Below are positions 1 through 7,539 of a DNA stretch of 37,492 nucleotides, piece by piece. The notes beneath the pieces are model-generated. The model saw only the letters and a list, made by a program, of their open reading frames with translations, ran no database searches and had not been told where the DNA came from. This DNA is from Nitrospira bacterium HGW-Nitrospira-1 (GTDB taxonomy: Bacteria; Nitrospirota; Thermodesulfovibrionia; Thermodesulfovibrionales; UBA6898): the NCBI GenBank assembly GCA_002839535.1, contig PGYF01000006.1, positions 2,048 through 39,539 of the forward strand, given 5' to 3'. A program made the position numbers and the translations under genes. Position 1 is the stretch's first letter; each line of letters opens with the position of its first letter.

Positions 1-5
1 ATGTT

Positions 6-82
6 CGGGGCGTAGCGCAGTCCGGTAGCGCACACGGTTCGGGACCGTGGGGTCGAAGGTTCAAATCCTTTCGCCCCGACCA
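6..82 (+). tRNA. tRNA-Pro (anticodon CGG), CCA encoded
   Basis: Cloverleaf read by eye. The 7-bp acceptor stem pairs CGGGGCG (6-12) with CGCCCCG (72-78). The anticodon arm is CACGG / loop TTCGGGA / CCGTG, giving anticodon CGG (proline). The T arm contains GGTTCAAATCC. Discriminator A79 is followed by an encoded CCA (80-82). It converges on uvrB, leaving about 50 bp between them. Confidence 0.95.
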
Positions 83-133
83 ATCAACCTTATTCGGCAA
101 TTGGCAGGACTGCCTCTCGCTCAGGAAGCTTCC

Positions 134-2143
134 CTAACTCTTTTTTCCAGGTTCATGCATACCGAGTGCGATGATCCTGTTCTTTATCTTTTTTATCCTG
201 TCCCGGATTCCCGCAGCCTGCTCAAAATCAAGATTCTTTGCAGCCTCCCTCATCTCTGCATCGAGCTTTTTCAAGGTCTCATCGTCAGGGGCATAAACAG
301 CTTCCTCCTCGGCAACAACGGGAACAGTCCAGTAATCCGATTCGTATATTGAACTTGCAATGTCTTTAATATTGCTCTTAATTGTTTGGGGGGTAATATG
401 CATCTTTTTATTATACGCTTCCTGGATTTTTCTCCTTCTTCCGGTTTCTTCGATCGCGGTCTTCAATGATCCTGTGATGACGTCGGCATAGAATATTACT
501 TCTCCATTGACATTGCGGGCTGCCCTGCCGGTGGTTTGGATGAGCGATCTCGCTGATCGGAGAAAGCCCTCTTTGTCGGCATCGAGTATTGCCACAAGGG
601 AGACCTCGGGTATATCAAGACCTTCCCGCAAAAGATTGACCCCGATCAGGACGTCGAATTTCCCAAGCCTCAGGTCCCTGATAATCTCAACACGATCAAG
701 GGTGTCTATGCCTGAATGGAGATACCGCGCCTGAATGCCGAGTTCAGTATAATAATCCGTCAGGTCTTCGGCCATCTTTTTGGTGAGTGTTGTGACCAGG
801 ACTCTTTCTGCTTTTGCAGCCCTTTTCCTGATCTCCCCGAGGAGATCGTCCACCTGACCGGAGACCGGCCTTACCGTGGGCTTCGGGTCCGTAAGCCCTG
901 TGGGCCTGATAATCTGCTCCACAACCCTTCCGCCTGATTTCTCAAGCTCATAATCTGCGGGTGTTGCTGAGACATAGATGGCCTGAAAGACCCTTTTTTC
1001 GAATTCATGAAATTTCAAGGGCCTGTTATCAAGGGCAGACGGCAGTCTGAACCCGAAATCTATAAGGTTCTGCTTTCTTGAGCGGTCGCCCTCATACATC
1101 CCTCTGACCTGGGGTATTGATGCATGAGACTCGTCCATCACCATGAGAAAATCTTCAGGGAAATAATTTATCAGCGTATAAGGCGGCTCACCGGGCGCCC
1201 TATTGCTGAGATGTCTGGAGTAATTCTCAATCCCGTGGCAGTAATTGAACTCTTTCAGCATCTCCATGTCGAACCGTGTACGCTCTTCTATCCTGCGCGC
1301 TTCGATAATCCTGCCCTGTTTGAGAAAACTCTCTACAGAAGACCTCATCTCTTTTTCAATATTGGCGAGCGCCTCATCCAGCCGGTCCCTCGGCGTCAGC
1401 CAATGGGTGTTGGGGAAAAGGGCTGTCTTCTCTATTTTTCGTATCCTGCTGCCGCTCAATGGGTCTGTTTCATAAATCGCTTCGATTACATCACCGAAAA
1501 ACTCAAGCCTGATTGCGCGCTCAAAGGCAAAGGAGGGGTATATTTCGACAACGTCGCCCCTCACCCTGAAACTCCCGCGCTTAAACTCAGTGTCAGACCT
1601 GCTATACTGAATTTCCACAAGACGGCCCAATACCTCATCGCGCTCTATTTCCATGCCCTCCTCGATCTGCAGATGCATCTTCTGATAGTCAGCAGGCGAG
1701 CCGATGCCGTATATACAGGACACAGACGCAACTACAATAACATCTCTCCTTTCGATCACCGCCCGTGTGGCAGAATGTCTCAGCCTGTCAATATCGTCAT
1801 TAATGAGGGCGTCTTTCTCTATGTATGTATCAGTAGTCGGGATATAGGCCTCGGGCTGGTAATAATCGTAATAGCTCACAAAAAACTCAACAGCGTTTTC
1901 AGGAAAGAGCTCCTTGAACTCACCATAAAGCTGCGCGGCAAGGGTCTTGTTGTGGGCCATAACGAGGGTCGGCCTGTTTATTCTCTCAATCACATTGGCG
2001 ATTGTAAACGTCTTGCCTGAGCCGGTCACTCCAAGGAGCGCCTGATGTTTATTTCCCCGAGCCAGATTGTTTACCAGCTTTTCAATGGCCGCCGGTTGGT
2101 CGCCCCTGGGGATAAAATCAGATTTCAATTTGAACTGTGACAT
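134..2143 (-). CDS. uvrB: UvrABC excinuclease subunit B
   Basis: Damage-verification helicase-like subunit of nucleotide excision repair; it is loaded by UvrA and then recruits UvrC. The product is 669 aa, the normal family length. The N-terminus SDFIPRGDQPAAI leads into Walker A GVTGSGKT (residues 38-45). The aromatic beta-hairpin motif YYDYYQPEAY (91-100) is present, as are the Walker B region MVMDESHAS, helicase motif VI QTTGRAARN, and a C-terminal UVR domain (EMREAAKNLDFEQAAGIRD) for UvrC contact. All expected motifs appear intact, unlike the uvrA in this window. It lies 43 bp downstream of glnE on the same strand, just past a 19-bp-stem hairpin that could limit read-through. Confidence 0.97.
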   Translation of the reverse strand: MSQFKLKSDFIPRGDQPAAIEKLVNNLARGNKHQALLGVTGSGKTFTIANVIERINRPTLVMAHNKTLAAQLYGEFKELFPENAVEFFVSYYDYYQPEAYIPTTDTYIEKDALINDDIDRLRHSATRAVIERRDVIVVASVSCIYGIGSPADYQKMHLQIEEGMEIERDEVLGRLVEIQYSRSDTEFKRGSFRVRGDVVEIYPSFAFERAIRLEFFGDVIEAIYETDPLSGSRIRKIEKTALFPNTHWLTPRDRLDEALANIEKEMRSSVESFLKQGRIIEARRIEERTRFDMEMLKEFNYCHGIENYSRHLSNRAPGEPPYTLINYFPEDFLMVMDESHASIPQVRGMYEGDRSRKQNLIDFGFRLPSALDNRPLKFHEFEKRVFQAIYVSATPADYELEKSGGRVVEQIIRPTGLTDPKPTVRPVSGQVDDLLGEIRKRAAKAERVLVTTLTKKMAEDLTDYYTELGIQARYLHSGIDTLDRVEIIRDLRLGKFDVLIGVNLLREGLDIPEVSLVAILDADKEGFLRSARSLIQTTGRAARNVNGEVIFYADVITGSLKTAIEETGRRRKIQEAYNKKMHITPQTIKSNIKDIASSIYESDYWTVPVVAEEEAVYAPDDETLKKLDAEMREAAKNLDFEQAAGIRDRIKKIKNRIIALGMHEPGKKS

Positions 2144-2179
2144 AATTACGCCGGTTTATGAATTTTCGGATTAATGAAT

Positions 2180-2222
2180 AAGCAATTCATCCCTGTGCTC
2201 TTGGCACAGGGATGAATTGCTT
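2180..2222. repeat. Perfect 19-bp-stem inverted repeat
   Basis: Left arm 2180-2198 and right arm 2204-2222 are perfect reverse complements around the 5-nt loop TCTTG. It sits between the glnE stop and uvrB and covers the last glnE codons. The inner 21-nt core (2191-2211) is repeated exactly at 15176-15196. There is no clear T-run on the minus-strand exit side, so it looks more like a mobile palindromic repeat than a classical terminator, although the RNA hairpin could still attenuate transcription. Confidence 0.85.
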
Positions 2223-5132
2223 CCTAATTTGTGTCATTGTCCGATCCCCTCTGTCATTCCACGACCCCCTGATCAAGTCAGAGGGCATGCTTGATCGGGG
2301 AATCCATACCCTATCCTGGATTGTCCGGTCAAGCCGGACAACCGTTTTTTTTGTGTTTTCTCTATAACGCTGAAGAGTCTCAACAAAAGCCTCAACTGTA
2401 TCAATCCCCATATAGTCCGACGCATTTTTCAAAGCATCAGCATCTCTTCTCAATATGCCTTCTCCTCTGAGTCTCAGGAAGCTTTCAAGCCTTCGGAAAA
2501 AAAGATAGGCCTCTTTTAGAGAATCCCTTGTAACGCCGTCAATAATATGCGCGGCATAAAGTCTTTCCAGCGCGGTTAACGTTCCCTGCACCAGCAGTCT
2601 CTTGTCCTTCCGGCAGTTTTTCAACTGCATATACTGAACACCAAACTCTATCTCCTCGATTCCTCCCGGCCCCAGCTTGATATCATATCCTTCAGCTTCT
2701 TTGGAGAGTTCCCTCTGTATCCTCTCCCTCATCCGGATAATATCGGAGGCCTTGACCTCAGGACCTCGCGCAACAAGGGTTTCCGCCGCCATTTTCATAA
2801 ACAGCATTCCCGCCTCTTTATCTCCTGCAACCGGCCTTGCCTTGAGAAGCGCCTGGAATTCCCAGAATGCAGCAGCCTTTGCATAGTAGTTCCTGAAACT
2901 TTCAACCGAAGATACAAGCGGACCTTTCGAGCCCTCAGGCCTGAGCCTGGTATCAACATTATAGGCTATGCCGTCTCTGGTATAGGAGATCAGCATTCTT
3001 AATAATCTCTGCGCAGCCTTTGTGTCTGCCTCGCTCACCTCTTTGGAAGATACGAAGATTATGTCAAGGTCTGAGTTAAATGTAACTTCCCTTCCTCCAA
3101 GCTTGCCGAAGCCTATGACCGCCATATTGTTTATTTCTTCTGAAATATGTTCGATACAGGCGGAAAGGACAGCCTCTGCTGCCTTGCTGAGTCCACGGAC
3201 AACATCGCGAATCCCTATCTTTTTCTGAAGAAACAGCAGGCCAAGCCGTATCTCTTCCATCTGTTTTGTCAGCCTGACCGCATCATTTACAGAGCGGCCT
3301 TCGGCTATTGCAGCCTTTATTTCCGCCTTTATATCTGCCAGAGTTCTTCTGGGCCTCCTCTGCCATCCAATCATCTCCAGATGCTGCGGCCTCGTCATAA
3401 GCAGTTTTGACAGGTATGCGCTCTGTGAAAACACATATGTAAAAAGGTCGATCAATTCCCTGTTTTTTCTGAATATCTCAAGATAGGACTCATTCATGCC
3501 GAGAAGTTCGGAGAACGACTGCAGGTGGTTTAAAGCAGAATCAGGCGAATTGGTTTTTAAGACGCTGTCTGCAAAAACAGGTATTATCTCGCTCAGAAGC
3601 CTTCTTCCCCTCAGGGTCTGGAAGGTAAAAACACTGTCTTTTATGAGTCTGATATTCCGGACTGCTTTATCAATGTCTTTGAGTCCGACCTCGCCAAGAT
3701 ATTCTTTCAACTCGGAATCTGAAAACTCCTCGGCAAATAATGCGCTGCTGATTAAAGGCTCCTCCTTTTGCGCTGAAAACAATGAATCGTAAATGCTTCT
3801 GACACTCAGCCTTCTCTTTTCAAGGTCAGCGAGAAATGCCTTCCTGTCAGCGCATCCCATCTTCCGTGCAAGCGCATTCAATTCAGCGTCGCCGGAGGGT
3901 ATTGTATGTGTCTGCAGGTCATTGACCTGTTGAAGCCTGTGTTCAAGTGTCCTGAGAAAGCGGTAGTTGTCCGAAAGGACAAAATAATCTTCCTGTCCGA
4001 TAAGCGCCTTCTGCAAAAGCCTATGGAGAACTTTCAGTAAACTCTTTTCCCTGAGCATAGGCTCTCTTCCGCCGTACATCAACTGAAGCGCCTGGGCAAA
4101 AAACTCTATCTCGCGTATGCCGCCGTATCCCCTTTTTATATCCCCTTTTTTAAATGTTGAATCAATCCTTGTCTTCAGTTTCCGTATCTCGTCAATGGAA
4201 CTGAAGTCAAGATATTTTCTATACACAAACGGCCTTATCATCTGCATGAAACTATCCCCAAGCTGCCGGTCGCCTGCAACAGGCCTTGCCCGCAGGAGCA
4301 TGGCCCTCTCCCACGCCCTTCCCCAGGATTCGTAATACATCTCATATCCCCTCAGCGCCAGCGCTATATCACCCCGCTGTCCCTCCGGCCGAAGTCTCAG
4401 GTCAACACGGTATGCAAAACCCGATTCAGTGTTTAATGATAAAAAGCGCGTCAGTTCCTCACCGACCTTGCAGTAGTACTCGTGATTGGTGATCCTGTTT
4501 ACAGTAATCCCCTGCTTTGTTTGTATGCCTGTTGTCTCGCCAATTTCCGTTCCATACACAAAGATCAGATCAACATCAGAACTGAAGTTCAATTCCTCAC
4601 CCCCGAGCTTTCCAAGCGCTATAACAGAAAAAGCATCGTCTCGAGGGGCGCCGTATATCCTGGAAAGGTAACTCCTCACCAGTTCCAGAGAATTTTCTAT
4701 AATTACATCGGCAAGGGCGCTCAACTCAAACATAATATCCACGAGATCGGCTTTCTTGAGGACGTCTCTGAGTGTTATCTTGAGCATCTCCCGCGCCTTG
4801 AATTCACGTATCGTCTTCATATAAAAAGGCATCCCCGGGCCGTGGGATTCGCCGTTTGCAATATTGAGTTTTTCTGTTAATGATGAAGAAAGGCCGCCTT
4901 GATCAGAGGCATTTTCAAGAACCTTTAGGACTTCAAACAGCGCCTCCGGATTTGAGATAGAATAGTTTGCCAGGAACTGGCTTACACTAAAAAGCAGAGA
5001 GATTTCCCTTAGATATGCCTTAAGCTCATCTTTTCTCAAAGGGTTTTCCTTAAGAAATGTCGAGAGATTTTTCAGGGACCTCGCAGGGTCAGGTGTTGCG
5101 CGGGCTGCTTCCTTAAGTCTGTTTTCGGTCAT
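2187..5132 (-). CDS. glnE: Bifunctional glutamine synthetase adenylyltransferase/deadenylase with repeat-derived C-terminus
   Basis: Attaches AMP to, and removes it from, glutamine synthetase in response to PII, so it controls ammonium assimilation. The product is 981 aa with the two expected nucleotidyltransferase halves. The N-terminal one has ALGKLGGEELNFSSDVDLIF (about 172-191). The C-terminal one has GFGKLGGREVTFNSDLDIIF. Each carries the G-GG-x-SDxD active-site pattern. A GYGGIREIEFFAQ helix motif follows the first and GPGGIEEIEFGVQ the second. Family members are around 940-950 aa. The last about 45 residues here, after LDRTIQD, are translated from a dispersed repeat (2187-2323) that recurs near 15 kb, so the native stop seems to have been lost. 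The start ATG at 5132 is 29 bp from one copy of a 37-bp direct repeat. Confidence 0.94.
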   Translation of the reverse strand: MTENRLKEAARATPDPARSLKNLSTFLKENPLRKDELKAYLREISLLFSVSQFLANYSISNPEALFEVLKVLENASDQGGLSSSLTEKLNIANGESHGPGMPFYMKTIREFKAREMLKITLRDVLKKADLVDIMFELSALADVIIENSLELVRSYLSRIYGAPRDDAFSVIALGKLGGEELNFSSDVDLIFVYGTEIGETTGIQTKQGITVNRITNHEYYCKVGEELTRFLSLNTESGFAYRVDLRLRPEGQRGDIALALRGYEMYYESWGRAWERAMLLRARPVAGDRQLGDSFMQMIRPFVYRKYLDFSSIDEIRKLKTRIDSTFKKGDIKRGYGGIREIEFFAQALQLMYGGREPMLREKSLLKVLHRLLQKALIGQEDYFVLSDNYRFLRTLEHRLQQVNDLQTHTIPSGDAELNALARKMGCADRKAFLADLEKRRLSVRSIYDSLFSAQKEEPLISSALFAEEFSDSELKEYLGEVGLKDIDKAVRNIRLIKDSVFTFQTLRGRRLLSEIIPVFADSVLKTNSPDSALNHLQSFSELLGMNESYLEIFRKNRELIDLFTYVFSQSAYLSKLLMTRPQHLEMIGWQRRPRRTLADIKAEIKAAIAEGRSVNDAVRLTKQMEEIRLGLLFLQKKIGIRDVVRGLSKAAEAVLSACIEHISEEINNMAVIGFGKLGGREVTFNSDLDIIFVSSKEVSEADTKAAQRLLRMLISYTRDGIAYNVDTRLRPEGSKGPLVSSVESFRNYYAKAAAFWEFQALLKARPVAGDKEAGMLFMKMAAETLVARGPEVKASDIIRMRERIQRELSKEAEGYDIKLGPGGIEEIEFGVQYMQLKNCRKDKRLLVQGTLTALERLYAAHIIDGVTRDSLKEAYLFFRRLESFLRLRGEGILRRDADALKNASDYMGIDTVEAFVETLQRYRENTKKTVVRLDRTIQDRVWIPRSSMPSDLIRGSWNDRGDRTMTQIRKQFIPVPRAQG
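2212..2341. repeat. Dispersed repeat, copy 1 (inside the 3' end of glnE)
   Basis: Bases 2212-2323 match 14991-15103 almost perfectly: one single-base indel and a few substitutions. The body contains GTCATTCC, a GATCAAG/CTTGATC inverted pair and GGAATCCATACCC. After 2323 this copy diverges into a short GTCCGG/CCGGAC hairpin (2324-2340). Copy 2 continues differently there, so copy 1 has probably lost an internal part and its terminal end. The repeat is translated as the GlnE C-terminal tail. Confidence 0.88.
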
Positions 5133-5161
5133 GAATTAAATAATACCCGATTCACCCTCTC

Positions 5162-5198
5162 TGCTGCACAGAAAATTGCCCATCTGTTTTTTATTTGA
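5162..5198. repeat. 37-bp direct repeat, copy A (flank of toxin-antitoxin remnant)
   Basis: Matches 5634-5670 over 37 bp with two A/G differences; core CAGAAAATTGCCC then TCTGTTTTTTATTTGA. Copy A lies just upstream of the glnE start and copy B just downstream of the oppC-like gene stop. The pair encloses the decayed antitoxin-toxin remnant. Confidence 0.9.
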
Positions 5199-5245
5199 CC
5201 CGAAAACTGCGCTGGAGTGATTGGTGATCTGTTTTAAGTTTGAAT

Positions 5246-5341
5246 TTACTTGTAAATATCTCCTCTTGGTCCTATCGCTTCAATAAAAATTATTTTATCT
5301 TCCTCATTAACTCTGTAAACTATTCTCAAGTACATTCCGTT
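5246..5341 (-). pseudogene. RelE/ParE-type toxin, C-terminal remnant
   Basis: The minus strand encodes 29 residues from ATG 5335 to a TAA at 5248-5246. They read MYLRIVYRVNEEDKIIFI followed by EAIGPRGDIYK. This is the typical last two beta-strands and basic tail of RelE/ParE-fold mRNA-interferase or gyrase toxins (pattern R-x-x-Y-x-V, then A-I-G-x-R-x-D-I-Y). No frame upstream supplies the N-terminal helices: an in-frame stop lies two codons before it, and the antitoxin ORF overlaps in another frame. It is best read as the relic of an internal deletion that joined the antitoxin 3' end to the toxin 3' end. Confidence 0.68.
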
Positions 5342-5567
5342 TTACTTTTTCCCATGGAATAAAATCTTCAAGTTTGCCCTTTTTTAGAGCCTTTTCCGCT
5401 TCCTCTATCTGTGCCATGAGTTCGCGGCTGGCCAATATTTCAAAAGTTGCTTCCATTTCTTCTTTCTCTTTAAGGTAGTCTATAAAATCAATAGCAACTT
5501 TTACTTTTTCTTCTGATAATTTATCTATTGCCTTTTTAGCTTCTTTCTTTAACACAGCGCTTTGCAT
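5307..5567 (-). CDS. Antitoxin-like small protein of a decayed toxin-antitoxin pair
   Basis: An 86-aa charged protein. The start AVLKKEAKKAIDKLSEEKVK and the segment VAIDFIDYLKEKEEMEATFE look like the helical N-terminal part of RelB/DUF2281-like antitoxins. The end ALKKGKLEDFIPWEKVKR resembles the conserved antitoxin tail that often runs into the toxin start. The final residues (NVLENSLQS) are read out of frame through the toxin remnant, so the native C-terminus is probably altered. A GGAGGG stretch lies just upstream of the ATG. With the toxin body gone it would have no partner here. The family assignment is by pattern only. Confidence 0.62.
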   Translation of the reverse strand: MQSAVLKKEAKKAIDKLSEEKVKVAIDFIDYLKEKEEMEATFEILASRELMAQIEEAEKALKKGKLEDFIPWEKVKRNVLENSLQS

Positions 5568-5633
5568 TTTCCCCTCCCTCCATGTTGATTATTTATAGTT
5601 TAGCACATCATAAGTGGAATCAAGCACGGTTCG

Positions 5634-5670
5634 TGCTGCGCAGAAAATTGCCCGTCTGTTTTTTATTTGA
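5634..5670. repeat. 37-bp direct repeat, copy B
   Basis: Partner of 5162-5198, with 35 of 37 bases identical. It ends 13 bp from the stop of the oppC-like permease. The spacing between copies is 472 bp. Confidence 0.9.
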
Positions 5671-5683
5671 TATGGATGCAGGC

Positions 5684-6544
5684 TCAACGTCTCTCAGTAT
5701 CCCAGAGTCTCGGGTCTATAGAGTCCCTTATTCCTTCGCCGAGGAGGTTATACCCAAGGACAGTAATTAAAATGGCAAGCCCTGGATATACTGAAAGCCA
5801 CCAGGCTATCTCGATATTGTCCTTGCCGAGGGTAAGGATGTTTCCCCAACTCGGGGTAGGCGGCTGGATGCCGATACCCAAAAAACTCAGGGCCGACTCC
5901 ACCAGCACAGCGCCTGCTATGCCAAGGATAGCTGAGACAAGCACAGGGGACATGCTGTTTATCATGATATGCCTGAAGATAATTCTAAAGTCGCTTGCCC
6001 CAACGGCCCGTGCGGCAAGGACATACTCCCGCTGCTTTATTGATAAAAATTCAGCCCTTACCAATCTGGCAACACCCATCCAGGATGTAATCCCTATGAC
6101 TATCATTATGTTCCAGATCCCTGCCCCTATAAAGGCGATAACCGCAAGAATAAGAAAAAAGGTCGGGATGGTCAGCATAATATCAATAAACCTCATGATA
6201 ATCCGGTCTGCCCAGCCGCCATAGTATCCTGCAAGAGCGCCGGCTATCATGCCTATAATCGTCGCTATCCCGACTGCGACAAAACCCACTGAAAGTGATA
6301 TGCGCGCCCCCCAGATCATCCTGCTTAAAATATCCCTGCCAAGGTCATCGGTGCCAAAAGGGTGCTTTATACCCGGCGCCTCGAGAACATGTTTTCTGTC
6401 TATGTCATTTGGATCATAGGGAGAGATCAAAGGCGCGAAAATTGCAACGAAAAAAAGGACAAGCACAATAACACCGCCGGCAACGGCAAGCCTGTTCTTT
6501 TTAAAACGTCTCCAAAAGACATTTCTAAGGGAAGAACCGTTCAC
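5684..6544 (-). CDS. Peptide-type ABC transporter permease (DppC/OppC family)
   Basis: Inner-membrane permease of a dipeptide/oligopeptide/nickel-type ABC importer, 286 aa. The N-terminal OppC_N-like segment contains a first membrane helix (GGVIVLVLFFVAIFAPLI) and the family signature HPFGTDDLGRDILSRMIWGAR. Five further hydrophobic segments follow. The EAA loop that docks the ATPase is seen as AARAVGASDFRIIFRHIMIN, and the end is DPRLWD. The start overlaps the preceding permease stop by 4 bp, a translational-coupling arrangement. No ATP-binding subunit is encoded in this window, so ATPases must come from elsewhere. The substrate cannot be told from sequence. Confidence 0.93.
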   Translation of the reverse strand: MNGSSLRNVFWRRFKKNRLAVAGGVIVLVLFFVAIFAPLISPYDPNDIDRKHVLEAPGIKHPFGTDDLGRDILSRMIWGARISLSVGFVAVGIATIIGMIAGALAGYYGGWADRIIMRFIDIMLTIPTFFLILAVIAFIGAGIWNIMIVIGITSWMGVARLVRAEFLSIKQREYVLAARAVGASDFRIIFRHIMINSMSPVLVSAILGIAGAVLVESALSFLGIGIQPPTPSWGNILTLGKDNIEIAWWLSVYPGLAILITVLGYNLLGEGIRDSIDPRLWDTERR

Positions 6545-7539
6545 TTTGCCCTGATCCTCGGGTCGGCAAGCATGTATCCGAGGTCGGCCATCAGGTTGCC
6601 CAACAGCGTCAACATGGCGCCTATGGTCAAGACGCCCATAACAGTCGGATAGTCCCTTGTCATGACACTCATATAAAACAACTGCCCCATGCCGGGTATG
6701 CCGAAGATGTTCTCAAATATTACACTTCCGCCTATAAGTCCAGGCACAGAGAGACCTAACAGGGTAATAATCGGCAGCAGTGCGTTTCTTAGCGCATGTT
6801 TATATATCACTGCCCTCTCAGGCAATCCCTTTGCCCTTGCCACAGTCACATAATCCTGCCTTATCACCTCGAGCATACTGCTTCTCATGTATCTCGAATC
6901 AGCTGCAAGCCCGCCAAAGGCAGATACAAAAATCGGAAGGATGAGGTGTTTGGCCAGGTCCCAGATTTTTCCTGACAGAGTAAGCGAATCATAATTCATG
7001 GATTTCAGTTGCGATACCGGAAGCCAGTCCAGATATACGCCAAAGAACATCATAAGCAGCAGCGCAAGCCAGAAAGAGGGCATGGCAAAACCAATGAATA
7101 CGGTTGTTGTTGTAATTTTGTCATACAGTGAATGCTGGTGGGTTGCAGATGAAATGCCGATCGGTATTGCAATGAGAAAAATAATAATCATGGACAGCAG
7201 GTTGATCATGAATGTTACGAAGAGTCTCCTCTCAAGCAAGGGTTTCCTGTTGTCCCATATCTTCTCCATAACAGACCTTCTGTCCGAAGAGAATGATGCG
7301 CCAAAATCAAGCCTGACAATCTTCTTCAGCCACATGCCGTACTGGACCAGGATCGGCTTATCAAGGCTATACAGCTTCTCAAGCCTCTCCCTGGCCTCAG
7401 GGGTGATCTTTGGGTTTAACTCGGTAAATATGTCAGTCGGCTTGCCAGGGGCAAGATGGATGATAAAAAATGAAAGCAGGGTGATCCCGAATAATGTCGG
7501 TATCATCTCAAGAAGGCGTTTTATCAGATACGTAATCAT
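6541..7539 (-). CDS. Peptide-type ABC transporter permease (DppB/OppB family)
   Basis: Partner permease, 332 aa. The N-terminal helix MITYLIKRLLEMIPTLFGIT and the segment IIHLAPGKPTDI are typical of OppB. About six membrane segments follow. The EAA loop is VARAKGLPERAVIYKHALRN, and GGSVIFENIFGIPGMGQLF is a strong family signature. The ATG at 7539 abuts the stop of the binding-protein gene with no gap. Gene order is binding protein, B, C. Confidence 0.94.
   Translation of the reverse strand: MITYLIKRLLEMIPTLFGITLLSFFIIHLAPGKPTDIFTELNPKITPEARERLEKLYSLDKPILVQYGMWLKKIVRLDFGASFSSDRRSVMEKIWDNRKPLLERRLFVTFMINLLSMIIIFLIAIPIGISSATHQHSLYDKITTTTVFIGFAMPSFWLALLLMMFFGVYLDWLPVSQLKSMNYDSLTLSGKIWDLAKHLILPIFVSAFGGLAADSRYMRSSMLEVIRQDYVTVARAKGLPERAVIYKHALRNALLPIITLLGLSVPGLIGGSVIFENIFGIPGMGQLFYMSVMTRDYPTVMGVLTIGAMLTLLGNLMADLGYMLADPRIRAK

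Noticed and set aside
103..133. Terminator for uvrB
   Set aside because: GGCAG/CTGCC and GGAAGCTTCC are too short or lack a loop and a T-run.
1124..2020. Long plus-strand open frame (298 codons) opposite uvrB
   Set aside because: It lies wholly antisense to the well-conserved UvrB, has no protein-family features, and its codons mirror the complementary strand.
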